The notes under the pieces were generated by a model. The model was not told the origin of the DNA. It saw only the letters and a list, made by a program, of their open reading frames with translations, and did not search any database. 64,000 nucleotides of DNA from Thermoleophilaceae bacterium (GTDB taxonomy: Bacteria > Actinomycetota > Thermoleophilia > Solirubrobacterales > Thermoleophilaceae), in assembly GCA_040901445.1 (NCBI GenBank), contig JBBDYQ010000014.1, forward strand, positions 1 to 64,000, written 5' to 3'. This document shows positions 1-7,821 of this stretch, in pieces. Numbering within the stretch: position 1 is the stretch's first letter; each line of letters starts with the position of its first letter. The translations under genes and the position numbers were made by a program.

Positions 1-113
1 TCCATTCCAGTCATCTCAACAGCACCACTGTTGCGATGACCAATGGAGACCGCCCACTCCGTATGGCGGCCCTATCCAGGACGCTTGCCGCGGGCGGGAC
101 GCTTGAAGGGGCG

Positions 114-1409
114 CTACGCGGTGGCGCCGACGGCCTTGGCCGCCTCGCTGATCTTGTCGCCCGGCGCGGCGCCGGGGGCCTGCGACAGAACGTCGGCGGC
201 TTCCTGCAGCCTGCGCTGGTAGTCCTGGCGCTGCATGCGCGAGATCACGAGCCGCTGGACCTGTGCCGTGCCCTCGAAGATCTGGTAGATCTTGGCGTCG
301 CGGAACCACTTCTCGAGCGGGCAGTCGGTGGTCTGGGCGTAGTCGCCCACGAGGTCCATGAGCGTGGTGGTGGCCCACATCGTCACGTCGCCCGCCTTGA
401 GCTTGGACATGGAGCCCTGACCACCGGTCATGGGCACGCCGTTGCGGCCCATCCAGGCGGCGCGCCACACGAGCAGCCGGGACGCCTCGATCTCGGTGGC
501 CACGTCGGCCAGGGTCTGCTGCACGCGCTGCTGCTCCATGAGCGGGCCGTCCGCGTCGGACCTGTCCTCGAGGTAGCCGAGGGTCCACTCGTAGGCGGCC
601 TGGGCGATGCCGAGGGCGGAGGCGCCCACGAGCGGGCGCGTGATCTCGAAGGTGGCGAGCGCGCCGGACGCGCCGCCGGACTCGCCCGAGCGGGCGCGCT
701 CGAGCTTCCTGTTCAGCTTGTCCATGCCGCCGAGGAGGTAGTCCACCGGGATGCGGCAGTCCTCGAGCACGACCTCCGCGGTCTGGGACGCGCGGATGCC
801 GATCTTGTCCTCCTTCTTGCCCTGCGAGAAGCCGGGCGTGCCCTTCGGCACGACGAACGAGGCCTGGCCGCGGTGACCGAGTTCGGGGTCGACCGTGGCC
901 ACGACGACCGTGACGTCGGCGATTCCGCCGTTGGAGATGAAGACCTTGGTGCCGTTGAGCACCCACTCGTCGCCGTCGAGCTTGGCGGTGGTGCGCAGCG
1001 ACTTGACGTCCGAGCCCGCGCCCGCCTCGGTGACCGCGTAGGCGCCGAGCTTGATGTCGTCGCCCGTCCCGTAGCACTCGGGCACCCAGCGGCCGATCTG
1101 CTCCGGGGTGCCCGAGGAGGCGATGCCGGCGGCGGCGAGGCCGGATGCCGAGACGGCCAGCGCGAGGCCGGCACAGCCCCAGTGCAGCTCCTCGGCGTAG
1201 AGCACGCCGAACAGGCCGTCGGGATCGGTGGCCATCTTCTGGATGTACTCGAGCCCGGAGAGCTCCCATTCCCGGGCGGCCTTGATCACTTCCCACGGCA
1301 CCGACTGCTCGCGGTCGTGCTTCGCCGCGACCGGTCGCATGACCTCGCTGGCGAACTGCCGGCAGTGGCGCCGGAATTCGATCTGCTCGTCGGAAAGGCG
1401 GAAGTCCAT
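114..1409 (-). CDS. Acyl-CoA dehydrogenase
   Basis: This is an FAD-dependent acyl-CoA dehydrogenase that introduces the alpha-beta double bond in fatty or branched acyl-CoA in the cytoplasm. The 431-aa product starts MDFRLSDEQIEF. It has the flavin/substrate signature AVTEAGAGSD (about residues 125-134) and the C-terminal QIFEGTAQVQR block, where Glu379 occupies the catalytic-base position of medium-chain enzymes. A tail of about 40 residues follows the last signature, so it is somewhat longer than the usual 380 aa. The start has an AGGAG about 10 nt upstream. An open frame extends upstream to 2033, but that part is low-complexity and opposite the next gene. A palindrome at 1443-1462 lies just upstream and probably controls it. 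The substrate chain length cannot be read from sequence. Confidence 0.93.
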   Translation of the reverse strand: MDFRLSDEQIEFRRHCRQFASEVMRPVAAKHDREQSVPWEVIKAAREWELSGLEYIQKMATDPDGLFGVLYAEELHWGCAGLALAVSASGLAAAGIASSGTPEQIGRWVPECYGTGDDIKLGAYAVTEAGAGSDVKSLRTTAKLDGDEWVLNGTKVFISNGGIADVTVVVATVDPELGHRGQASFVVPKGTPGFSQGKKEDKIGIRASQTAEVVLEDCRIPVDYLLGGMDKLNRKLERARSGESGGASGALATFEITRPLVGASALGIAQAAYEWTLGYLEDRSDADGPLMEQQRVQQTLADVATEIEASRLLVWRAAWMGRNGVPMTGGQGSMSKLKAGDVTMWATTTLMDLVGDYAQTTDCPLEKWFRDAKIYQIFEGTAQVQRLVISRMQRQDYQRRLQEAADVLSQAPGAAPGDKISEAAKAVGATA

Positions 1410-1442
1410 ACCGGAAATCGTCTCCTGTGTCGCGCTCAGACG

Positions 1443-1462
1443 GGTTGACTGACCAGTCAACC
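1443..1462. promoter_or_regulatory. Palindromic operator, TetR-type fat-oxidation regulon (candidate)
   Basis: An inverted repeat with 8-bp perfect arms (GGTTGACT/AGTCAACC) and a 4-bp centre lies 34 bp upstream of the acyl-CoA dehydrogenase start. Its core TTGACTGACCAGTCAA differs by one base from the perfect palindrome TTGACTGGCCAGTCAA at 11692-11707, in front of the thiolase and hydroxyacyl-CoA dehydrogenase genes. Shared sequence plus shared pathway suggests one repressor, probably of the TetR family common in acyl-CoA catabolism. No such regulator gene is in this window. Confidence 0.65.
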
Positions 1463-1487
1463 AATAGGCACCATACCAACGGAAACC

Positions 1488-1537
1488 GGGGTCAGGTCTT
1501 GCACGTGCGTCCAGCGCACGATGCAAGACCTGACCCC
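1488..1537. repeat. Long perfect palindrome, REP-like hairpin
   Basis: Perfect 16-bp inverted arms (1488-1503 and 1522-1537, beginning GGGGTCAGGTCTTGCA) enclose an 18-nt loop that itself pairs (GTGCG/CGCAC). It sits 14 bp upstream of the lipoprotein start and 28 bp beyond the operator palindrome. The GGGGTCAG...CTGACCCC ends recall REP/RAYT-type extragenic palindromes (family knowledge). No second copy was seen in this window, so dispersal is unproven. It lacks a T-tract on either strand. Confidence 0.7.
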
Positions 1538-1551
1538 TATGCTGAGCCGCC

Positions 1552-2718
1552 GTGAACCGCGTCCTCGCTCTGCTCGTGCTCGCCGCCCTCGCGCTGACCG
1601 GCTGCGACCTCGGCGACAAGGACTCGACGCCGCCCCAGCTCGGCGCCAGCGCCGACGACGACGAGGCGGCGGCCAAGCTCGGCTTCCCCGCCACGGCCAC
1701 GCGGAACACCATCCGGGTGGGCGGCGGCGACCCGATCGCGGACACCGCCGGCGTGGTCAGCGCAATCTTCCCGTCCACCAGCAACGAGAGCCGGCCTCCG
1801 GCCGTGGCGCTCGTGGACGCGGACGCCTGGCAGGCCGGCATCGCGGCCGCGGCGCTCGTGGCCGACCCGCTCGGCGTGCCCACGCTGCTCAGCGACGGCG
1901 GCGACCTCCCCGCCGTCACCGAGGACGTCCTGAACCGCCTCGACCCCGCGGGATCGGACCTCTCGGAGGACGCCGAGATCATCCGAGTCGGCGATGTCAC
2001 CCCCACGCCGGACGATCGGAAGTCGGGCATCATCCGCGGCGAGGACCCCTACGAGCTCACGGCGGCCATCGACCGCTACCTGTCCGTGGCCCAGGGCGAG
2101 CCCTCCAGCGACGTCATCGTGGCGTCCGGCGAGCGCGCGGAGTACGCCATGCCCGCGGCGGCCTGGGCGGCCCGCTCCGGCGACAGCGTCCTGTTCACCC
2201 GCAAGGACCGGGTGCCCGGCGCGACCATCGAGGCCCTGCGCCGGCACGACAGGCCCGACATCTTCCTCCTCGGCCCCGAGAGCGTGATCTCCGACCGCGC
2301 GGAGCGCTCCCTGGGACGCGTCGGGCGCGTGCGCCGCATCGAGGGCGCCACCGCGGTGGAGACCGCCGTCGCCTTCGCGCGCTACCGCGGCGCCGGGTTC
2401 GGCTGGGGGATCACCGTGCCGGGGTACAACTTCAGCGTGGCGAACACCGGCCGCCCGATGGACGCGGTGGCCGCCGGCCCGCTCGGCGCGAACGGCGTCT
2501 TCGCCCCGCTGCTGCTCACCGACACCGCGGAGCGGTTGGCCCCTGGCCTCGAGAACTACTTCCTCGACGTCCAGCCCGGCTACGCGGAGGGCGACCCGGG
2601 AAACGCCGTCTACAACCGGGTCTGGATCCTCGGCGACGAGGAGGCCGTGTCGATCGCGGCCCAGTCGCGGCTCGACGAGATCACCGAGCTCGTGCCGGTC
2701 CGCCCGCGCGAGCCGTAG
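1552..2718 (+). CDS. Cell-wall-binding repeat (CWB2-like) lipoprotein
   Basis: The 388-aa product begins at GTG with a lipoprotein signal: a hydrophobic stretch ending ALTGC, with Cys18 as the lipidation site. The exported part carries two or three blocks of the CWB2 type (cell wall binding repeat 2). Typical patterns are PPAVALVDADAWQAGIAAA followed by a VPTLLSDG strand, and RRIEGATAVETAVAFARYR. In Clostridium and in actinobacteria such domains hold proteins to anionic wall polymers. Here no catalytic domain accompanies them, so it may be an envelope scaffold. It stands downstream of the large palindrome at 1488-1537 and 37 bp ahead of the next small gene, on the same strand. Confidence 0.75.
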   Translation: MNRVLALLVLAALALTGCDLGDKDSTPPQLGASADDDEAAAKLGFPATATRNTIRVGGGDPIADTAGVVSAIFPSTSNESRPPAVALVDADAWQAGIAAAALVADPLGVPTLLSDGGDLPAVTEDVLNRLDPAGSDLSEDAEIIRVGDVTPTPDDRKSGIIRGEDPYELTAAIDRYLSVAQGEPSSDVIVASGERAEYAMPAAAWAARSGDSVLFTRKDRVPGATIEALRRHDRPDIFLLGPESVISDRAERSLGRVGRVRRIEGATAVETAVAFARYRGAGFGWGITVPGYNFSVANTGRPMDAVAAGPLGANGVFAPLLLTDTAERLAPGLENYFLDVQPGYAEGDPGNAVYNRVWILGDEEAVSIAAQSRLDEITELVPVRPREP

Positions 2719-2755
2719 CCGCGGCGCGGCCCGGACAGGCGGTAGCGTTCCGCCG

Positions 2756-3028
2756 GTGAGCGAGTACGAGCAGCCCGAGCGGAGCGGCCGCGAGCCCACG
2801 GTGGAGGACGTCCGCCGGCTCATGGGCGCCTCCACCCCCCACTTCGCGCTCCAGATCCGGAACCGCATCCGCAACCTGATCGCGGACCTGCCCGCCGGGC
2901 ACCCGGCGCGCGTGGAGGGGGAGCGCGAGGTCGCCCGGCTGGAGGGGATCGCGTCCGGTGGCGAGCTGCGCGGCCCCTCGGTCGAGGGCGAGCGCGGGTT
3001 GCCGAGCATCCGCACGCCCGGCGAGTAG
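2756..3028 (+). CDS. Small conserved-looking hypothetical protein
   Basis: I do not recognise a family. The 90-aa product is hydrophilic with no signal peptide or membrane segment. The middle (VRRLMGASTPHFALQIRNRIRNLIADL) looks like one or two amphipathic helices rich in Arg; the C-terminus is Gly/Glu-rich and probably disordered. It starts at GTG, 37 bp after the lipoprotein gene on the same strand, so the two may be cotranscribed. Codon use has the strong G/C third-position bias expected of a real gene here. Confidence 0.6.
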   Translation: MSEYEQPERSGREPTVEDVRRLMGASTPHFALQIRNRIRNLIADLPAGHPARVEGEREVARLEGIASGGELRGPSVEGERGLPSIRTPGE

Positions 3029-3090
3029 CACCAACCCGGCCCGGGACCGTGCGGGTCCCCCGCAAGGGTCACGGAACGTTCACCGAATCG

Positions 3091-3121
3091 TTGGCGAAAA
3101 CGCCGGGGGCGGTGTTACGGT
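3091..3121 (+). promoter_or_regulatory. Candidate promoter, leaderless transcript of FHA gene
   Basis: TTGGCG (3091-3096) and TACGGT (3116-3121) are separated by 19 bp. The ATG of the FHA gene begins 9 bp after the -10-like box, and no Shine-Dalgarno sequence lies between. Leaderless transcripts are common in actinobacteria. The same 19-bp spacing and 9-nt distance occur at the divergent promoters at 7822-7867. Spacing is longer than the standard 17 bp, so this remains a prediction. Confidence 0.4.
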
Positions 3122-3130
3122 TGCCCGCCT

Positions 3131-4495
3131 ATGCCTGGTCCTAACTTCAGAGTCGTGTCCGGCCCCGCGGCCGGCCGGCAGATCAACATCCCTGACGAAT
3201 TCCAGATCGGCCGCGCGGCCCCCGAAGACGGGCGCCTCGGGGACGATCCCGAGCTATCGCGCGCCCACGCCAAGGTCACGCGCAACCCGCAGGGTCAGCT
3301 CGTCCTCGAGGATCTCGGATCCACGAACGGGACGGCCGTCAACGGGCAGCGCATCACCGGGGCAACCGTGCTCAAGCCCGGGGACACCGTCCAGTTGGGC
3401 AAGACCACCCTGGCGCTCCAGGACGAGGGTGGCCTGCAGGCCACCGCGCTCGGCGGCGCCGCAGGTGGCGCTGCCGCCGGGGCGGCGGCCGCGGCAGCCG
3501 CGGCTCCGCCCCCTCCCGCCCCGCCCACGGCGCCCACCCAGCCGCTTGCGGCGGGTGGCGGGCCGCAGAGCCCGGGCACCCCGCCCCCGCCCCCGCCGCC
3601 CCCTGGCGGCGGCCCCGCGTTCGGCGGCGGCCCCGGCTCCGGGGGCTCCGGCGGCCCGCCCGGCGGGCGCCCGCAGCCGGCCGGCTCCTCCGGAGGGGGC
3701 GGCAGGAAGGGCCTCTTCATCGGCCTCGGCGCGCTCGCCACCGTCGCGGCGATCGTCGTGGCCGTGCTCCTGCTCGCCGGCGGCGGCAGCGACTCCAACG
3801 ACGAGGATGACGTCCGCGCGGCGGTCACCTCGTTCTTCGAGAACGACTGCGGCGCCCTGACCGACGACTACCGCGAGGAGCTCTTCGGCGACGCCGAAGG
3901 CAGCCCGGAGGAGGCCTGCGAGGACGCTGCCGACGACGCCGAGGAGTCGGACTTCGACATCAGCGACGTGTCGGTGGACGGCGACGAGGCGGAGGCGGAG
4001 GTCGAGGTGGAGGACCAGGACGCCACGTTCGAGCTCGCACGCGAGGACGGCGACTGGAAGGTGGACGGCATCGACGCCGAGGTGGCCATGGCCGGCTCGG
4101 GCGGCGCCACCACACCCACTCCGACCGAAACCACGCCCACGCCCACCCCCACTCCCACCGAGACCCAGGAGGAGGATCCGCGCAGGACCGAGGCCATCGC
4201 CACCCTCCAGGCGCTGATCACCGCGGTCCAGGACAACGACGAGTCGGTCTTCTGCGGCCTGCTCAGCCCGCGCCAGGCCCAGCGTCTGGTGGGAGGTGCG
4301 GGCGGCGATGCCGCCATCGCCCGTTGCGTCGAGGTCGCGGCGGACGTGGACCTGGGAGAGAACGTTCCGGACGCGATCGACGTCACCGGCGTCCGCATCA
4401 CCGGCAACCAGGCATCCGTGCGCCTCACCACCGGCGAACGCTTCACCCTGGTTCGCCGCGGCGGCCGCTACGTCATCGATTCGGGGCTCGGGTAA
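3131..4495 (+). CDS. FHA-domain membrane protein with two extracytoplasmic NTF2-like domains
   Basis: The N-terminus (about residues 5-95) is a forkhead-associated phosphothreonine-binding domain: GRAAPEDGRLGDDPELSRAHA and LEDLGSTNGTAVNG contain the Arg, Ser-Arg-His and Asn-Gly positions of the fold. A Pro/Ala/Gly-rich linker leads to one membrane helix (about 194-218, GLFIGLGALATVAAIVVAVL). Outside are a domain starting VRAAVTSFFENDCGALTDDY, a Thr-Pro repeat linker, and a second similar domain (TLQALITAVQDNDESVFCGL), both like DUF4878/lumazine-type NTF2 folds. FHA proteins read signals of Ser/Thr kinases; a PknB-type kinase is encoded at 8878-10389. Transcription looks leaderless. A large hairpin overlaps the stop codon. 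Confidence 0.85.
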   Translation: MPGPNFRVVSGPAAGRQINIPDEFQIGRAAPEDGRLGDDPELSRAHAKVTRNPQGQLVLEDLGSTNGTAVNGQRITGATVLKPGDTVQLGKTTLALQDEGGLQATALGGAAGGAAAGAAAAAAAAPPPPAPPTAPTQPLAAGGGPQSPGTPPPPPPPPGGGPAFGGGPGSGGSGGPPGGRPQPAGSSGGGGRKGLFIGLGALATVAAIVVAVLLLAGGGSDSNDEDDVRAAVTSFFENDCGALTDDYREELFGDAEGSPEEACEDAADDAEESDFDISDVSVDGDEAEAEVEVEDQDATFELAREDGDWKVDGIDAEVAMAGSGGATTPTPTETTPTPTPTPTETQEEDPRRTEAIATLQALITAVQDNDESVFCGLLSPRQAQRLVGGAGGDAAIARCVEVAADVDLGENVPDAIDVTGVRITGNQASVRLTTGERFTLVRRGGRYVIDSGLG

Positions 4496-4584
4496 GCGTC
4501 GCATCGCTGCGTCCTCGGTCGCTCGCGTGCTAGCGCACGCGTCGCTTCCTGCGTCCTTGCGCTGCTCGCTTCCCGAGCCCCGAA
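4480..4584. repeat. 105-nt nested palindrome across the FHA-gene stop codon
   Basis: TTCGGGGCTCGGG (4480-4492) pairs with CCCGAGCCCCGAA (4572-4584). After one bulged T (part of the TAA stop) pairing continues AAGCG/CGCTT, giving 18 bp. A second hairpin, GCGTGC-TAGC-GCACGC (4525-4540), has almost exactly the same centre (4532). The element could be a transcription terminator, a MITE-like insertion that supplied the gene end, or both. There is no T-tract. Confidence 0.65.
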
Positions 4585-4619
4585 CGGCCTTGTTCAGCCC
4601 GGCCACACCGCCGCGCTAA

Positions 4620-4673
4620 TACGCGTGTCCGCAAGTTCCGCGTGGAACCCGCCGGAACTTGCGGATGCGTGTA
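4620..4673. repeat. Imperfect palindrome; related copy at 62575
   Basis: Arms 4620-4640 and 4653-4673 pair at 18 of 21 positions, with 13 perfect inner pairs (TCCGCAAGTTCCG). The left arm plus loop, 4620-4651, recurs with two mismatches at 62575-62606, also directly after a gene. This is therefore a dispersed extragenic repeat rather than only a local terminator. It lies 13 bp upstream of pncA. Confidence 0.75.
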
Positions 4674-4686
4674 CTAGCCTCAACGC

Positions 4687-5229
4687 GTGGCCGAGGCGCT
4701 CATAGTCGTCGACTTCCAGAACGACTTCACGCCCGGAGGCGCGCTTGCGGTGCCGGGCGGGAACGAGATCGCCGGACGCGTGAACGAGCTGATCGCGTCC
4801 GGCCGCTTCGACCTGGTGGTGGCCACCCGCGACTGGCACCCGGATCACCATGGTTCGTTCGAGGCGCAGGGCGGGCCGTGGCCGCCGCACTGCGTTCAGG
4901 ACACCGCGGGAGCCGAGCTGCACCCGGCGCTCGACAGCGCGGGAATCGACGTGGTCGTGGACAAGGGCGACGACCCCGACACGGAGGGCTACTCCGGCTT
5001 CCAGGACACGGACCTCGCGCGCGTCCTGCACGAGCGGGACGTGGACGCCGTCACGGTCGTGGGGCTGGCGACGGACTACTGCGTGCGCCACACCTCGCTC
5101 GACGCGCTGCGCGAGGGCTTCGCCGTGACGGTGGACCGAGGAGGCGTACGCGGGATCGACGCCCAGCCTGGCGACTCCCAGCGCGCGCTCGACGAGGTGC
5201 GCGCCGGCGGCGGCTCCATCACCGGCTGA
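4687..5229 (+). CDS. pncA: Nicotinamidase / pyrazinamidase
   Basis: This isochorismatase-family amidohydrolase converts nicotinamide to nicotinate for NAD salvage. The product is 180 aa, the usual size. The catalytic triad is visible: Asp9 (VVDFQNDF), Lys93 (VVVDKGDD) and the nucleophile Cys132 (GLATDYCVRHT). The metal-site motif is RDWHPDHHGSF (Asp49, His51), followed by WPPHCVQ. The start is GTG; an ATG is not available nearby in frame. It stands alone between a dispersed palindrome upstream and a proline-rich frame downstream. No other NAD-salvage gene is adjacent. Confidence 0.95.
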   Translation: MAEALIVVDFQNDFTPGGALAVPGGNEIAGRVNELIASGRFDLVVATRDWHPDHHGSFEAQGGPWPPHCVQDTAGAELHPALDSAGIDVVVDKGDDPDTEGYSGFQDTDLARVLHERDVDAVTVVGLATDYCVRHTSLDALREGFAVTVDRGGVRGIDAQPGDSQRALDEVRAGGGSITG

Positions 5230-5291
5230 GCCATCCCGACCATCGGCTCGACGGCGGTTTGGCGGGACGCCGCGACGGGGACCGGCACGGC

Positions 5292-5552
5292 ATGACCCGC
5301 CTGATGGAAGTGCCCCAGCCGGTCACGCCGGAGCAGCCGATGCCCGGGCCCGCCGAGCCGCCGGAGACGCCGACCACCCCGCCGCCGTCGCCGGAGCCGG
5401 GTGGGCCGGACCCGGTCGTTCCCGAGCCGTCGCCGCCCATGGAGCCCGACCCGGGCCGCCCCGACGTGCCGGGGACCGACCCCGCCGGGCCGGAGACGCC
5501 CGAAGAGCCGCTCCACCCGGAGCCACAGATACCGGCCGAGCCGACGCCATAG
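5292..5552 (+). CDS. Possible proline-rich small protein
   Basis: An 86-codon frame from ATG encodes MTRLMEVPQPVTPEQPMPGP and then a Pro/Glu/Gly/Thr-rich chain to the end with no hydrophobic segment. It follows pncA by 62 bp on the same strand. High-GC DNA makes such frames easily and the complementary strand is also open (Gly/Ser-rich), so coding status is uncertain. The remainder of the 430-bp interval between pncA and the next gene holds only a weak stem (TGTGGCC/GGCCACA, 5581-5621), possibly a terminator for the minus-strand gene that ends at 5660. Confidence 0.35.
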   Translation: MTRLMEVPQPVTPEQPMPGPAEPPETPTTPPPSPEPGGPDPVVPEPSPPMEPDPGRPDVPGTDPAGPETPEEPLHPEPQIPAEPTP

Positions 5553-5659
5553 TCCGCCGGCCGCCGGGGAATCGGGCCGCTGTGGCCCTTTGTCGTCGTA
5601 GCGCGACCACAGGAGGCCACACCGGACGGTGAGGCGCCGCCCGCGGCAGGCTCGGTGGG

Positions 5660-6679
5660 CTACGCGCCGACGGCGGCGCCGGAGCGCAGCGCCAGGCCCG
5701 CGACGCGGTCGCGGTGCTCGCGCGCGCCGCCGAACAGGTGGCCATCGGTCTTCGCGCGCTTGAGGAAGAAGTGCAGGTCGTGCTCCCACGTGAAGCCGAT
5801 GCCGCCGTGCACCTGCAGCGAGGAGGCGGTCACGCGCCAGCCGGCGTCGGAGGCGTAGGCCTTGGCCATCGACGCCGCCAGCGGCAGCGACTCGGGCTCG
5901 TTGTCCGCCGCCCAGCCGGCGTAGTACGTGGTGGAGCGGGCGCCCTCGACCTCGAGCAGCATCTGCGCGCAGCGGTGTGACACTGCCTGGTAGGCGCCGA
6001 TCGGGCGGTCGAACTGCTTGCGGTCCTTGGCGTACTCCACCGCCATCTCCATGGCGCGCTGCGCGACGCCCGTGAGCTCGGCGGCCAGGGCGGTGCAGAT
6101 GGCGGCGCGCGCGCCCTCGGTGTCGCTGCCCAGCGGCTCGCCGCCGGTGGCGCGCACGGAGGAGAAGCGGCGAGTGGAGTCGATGGTGGCGCGCGGCTCG
6201 ATCTCGGCGTCGGCGCCCGTGACCACGGTGCCGCCGCCGTTCTCGTCGAGCAGCACGAGGACCGCGGCGGTGTCGGCGTCCGGCACGAGCGGCGCCCCTC
6301 CGTCGCGCAGCACGCCCACCGTGCCCGTGCCCTCACCCGAGGCGATGCCCGGCAGCCAGCGCTGCTTCTGCTCGTCCGTGCCGGCGCCCTGCAGCACCAG
6401 GCCGGCGGCGGCATTGGCGAAGAACGGCGAAGGGGCGAGCGCGTAGCCCAGCTCCTCCATGAGGATGACGAGCTCGACGATGCCCAGGCCCTGGCCGCCG
6501 TGCTGCTCGTCGATGAAGATGCCGGCCCAGCCCAGCTCGGCCATCTCGGCCCAGACGGCGTCGTCGTACTCGCCCGCCTCGGCCAGCTCGCGCAGGCGCT
6601 CGGGCTTGTAGCGCGCCGCCAGGAACTCCTTCGCGGTGCGCTTGATGGCGTGCTGGTCGTCGGTGAAGTCGAAGTTCAT
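5660..6679 (-). CDS. Acyl-CoA dehydrogenase, second (non-catalytic-looking) subunit
   Basis: The 339-aa product MNFDFTDDQHAIKRTAKEFL has the acyl-CoA dehydrogenase fold: an N-terminal helical domain with EQHGGQGLG, and a C-terminal helical domain with DRKQFDRPIGAYQAVSHRCA and QVHGGIGFTWEHDL. It lacks the middle-domain T/S-E-P-x-x-GSD flavin signature, which is replaced by VGVLRDGGAPLVPD, and has no EGT catalytic block. It overlaps the upstream partner by 4 bp. Adjacent pairs like this form alpha2beta2 dehydrogenases in mycobacteria (FadE28-FadE29 and relatives, acting on steroid side chains). I infer a heteromeric enzyme; the substrate is unknown. Confidence 0.88.
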   Translation of the reverse strand: MNFDFTDDQHAIKRTAKEFLAARYKPERLRELAEAGEYDDAVWAEMAELGWAGIFIDEQHGGQGLGIVELVILMEELGYALAPSPFFANAAAGLVLQGAGTDEQKQRWLPGIASGEGTGTVGVLRDGGAPLVPDADTAAVLVLLDENGGGTVVTGADAEIEPRATIDSTRRFSSVRATGGEPLGSDTEGARAAICTALAAELTGVAQRAMEMAVEYAKDRKQFDRPIGAYQAVSHRCAQMLLEVEGARSTTYYAGWAADNEPESLPLAASMAKAYASDAGWRVTASSLQVHGGIGFTWEHDLHFFLKRAKTDGHLFGGAREHRDRVAGLALRSGAAVGA

Positions 6680-7812
6680 CGCAGCTTGGGGAGGCCGAGC
6701 ACGCGCTCGGCGACGATGTTCTTGAGGATCTCGGTGGTCCCACCCTCGATGGAGTTGGCGCGGGCGCGCAGGAAGCGGTAGGTCCACTCGCCGTCCACCA
6801 CCGGGGCCTCGGGGCCCCGAACCTCCATGGCCGTCTCGGTGAGCGACTGGTTGACATCGGACCAGTGCCACTTGCCGAGCGAGCCCTCGGGGCCGGGCAC
6901 GCCCGTCTTCATGATCTGGGTGAGCCCGCGGTAGGCGTTGAGCCGCAGCACCTCGGCCTCCGTGACGAGCTGGCCGATGCGCTGGCGGATGACGGGGTCG
7001 TCGTCCAGGCCCTCGTCGCGCACGAGCTGCACGAGCTCCGCGAGCGCGATCTTCACCTGGACCTGAAGCCCGAAGGCCAGCGTGGCACGCTCGTGCATGA
7101 GCGTGGTGATGGCCACTCCCCAGCCGTTGCCGACCCCGCCGACGACGTTCTCGTCCGGGATCTCGGCCTCCTCGATGAAGAGCTCGTTGAACTCGGCCTC
7201 GCCGGTGATCTGGACGAGCGGGCGCACCTGCACGGCCTCCTGCTCCATGTCCATCAGGAAGTAGGTGAGGCCCTGGTGCTTGGGCGCGTCCTGGTCCGTG
7301 CGCGCGACGAGCATGCACCACTTGGCGTGGTGGGCGAACGTGGTCCACACCTTCTGGCCGGTGACCTTCCAGCCGCCGTTGGACTTGACGGCCCTGGTCT
7401 TGAGCGAAGCGAGATCGGAGCCCGAATCCGGCTCCGAGAACCCCTGGCACCAGATCTCGTCGGCCGAGAGGATGGGGTCGAGGAAGCGCTGCTTCTGCTC
7501 CTCGCTGCCGTGGGTGATGACGGTTGGGCCGCCCATCGCGAGCGCCAGCACGTTGGCCTGGGCCGGCGCCTTGGCGCGCACCGTCTCCTCGTTGAAGATG
7601 GCCTGCTCGATGAGCGTGGCGCCGCGGCCGCCGAACTCCTTGGGCCACGAGATCCCCGCCCAGCCGTCCTCGTGGCACTTGCGCTGCCACGCCGTGCGGA
7701 ACTCGAACGCGGCCTCGTCGCCTTCGGGCTCCTCGCCCGGGTGGTTGGCCTCCATCCACGCCCGGAGCTCGTCCCGGAAGGCCTGCTCCTTTGGCGAGAG
7801 CGTCAGGTCCAC
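6676..7812 (-). CDS. Acyl-CoA dehydrogenase, catalytic-looking subunit
   Basis: The 378-aa product contains the flavin signature CQGFSEPDSGSDLASLKTRA, the Trp-rich loop GQKVWTTFAHHAKW, and the C-terminal RANSIEGGTTEILKNIVAER block typical of FadE-type enzymes. It begins at GTG (MDLTLSPKEQAFRDELRAWM), 9 nt downstream of a TAGGAT -10-like box, so the transcript may be leaderless. The next gene on the same strand overlaps its stop by 4 bp and encodes a shorter acyl-CoA dehydrogenase lacking this signature, hence a probable heterotetramer. It is divergent from an F420-type oxidoreductase, and both share the promoter palindrome at 7837-7852. Confidence 0.92.
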   Translation of the reverse strand: MDLTLSPKEQAFRDELRAWMEANHPGEEPEGDEAAFEFRTAWQRKCHEDGWAGISWPKEFGGRGATLIEQAIFNEETVRAKAPAQANVLALAMGGPTVITHGSEEQKQRFLDPILSADEIWCQGFSEPDSGSDLASLKTRAVKSNGGWKVTGQKVWTTFAHHAKWCMLVARTDQDAPKHQGLTYFLMDMEQEAVQVRPLVQITGEAEFNELFIEEAEIPDENVVGGVGNGWGVAITTLMHERATLAFGLQVQVKIALAELVQLVRDEGLDDDPVIRQRIGQLVTEAEVLRLNAYRGLTQIMKTGVPGPEGSLGKWHWSDVNQSLTETAMEVRGPEAPVVDGEWTYRFLRARANSIEGGTTEILKNIVAERVLGLPKLR

Positions 7813-7821
7813 GAGGCGCGG

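Noticed and set aside
36-1448. 470-codon plus-strand frame opposite the acyl-CoA dehydrogenase
   Set aside because: High-GC shadow of a gene with clear family motifs; its translation is low-complexity.
4525-4540. Inner hairpin as an independent terminator
   Set aside because: It shares its centre with the larger 105-nt palindrome and lacks a T-tract, so it is better treated as part of that element.
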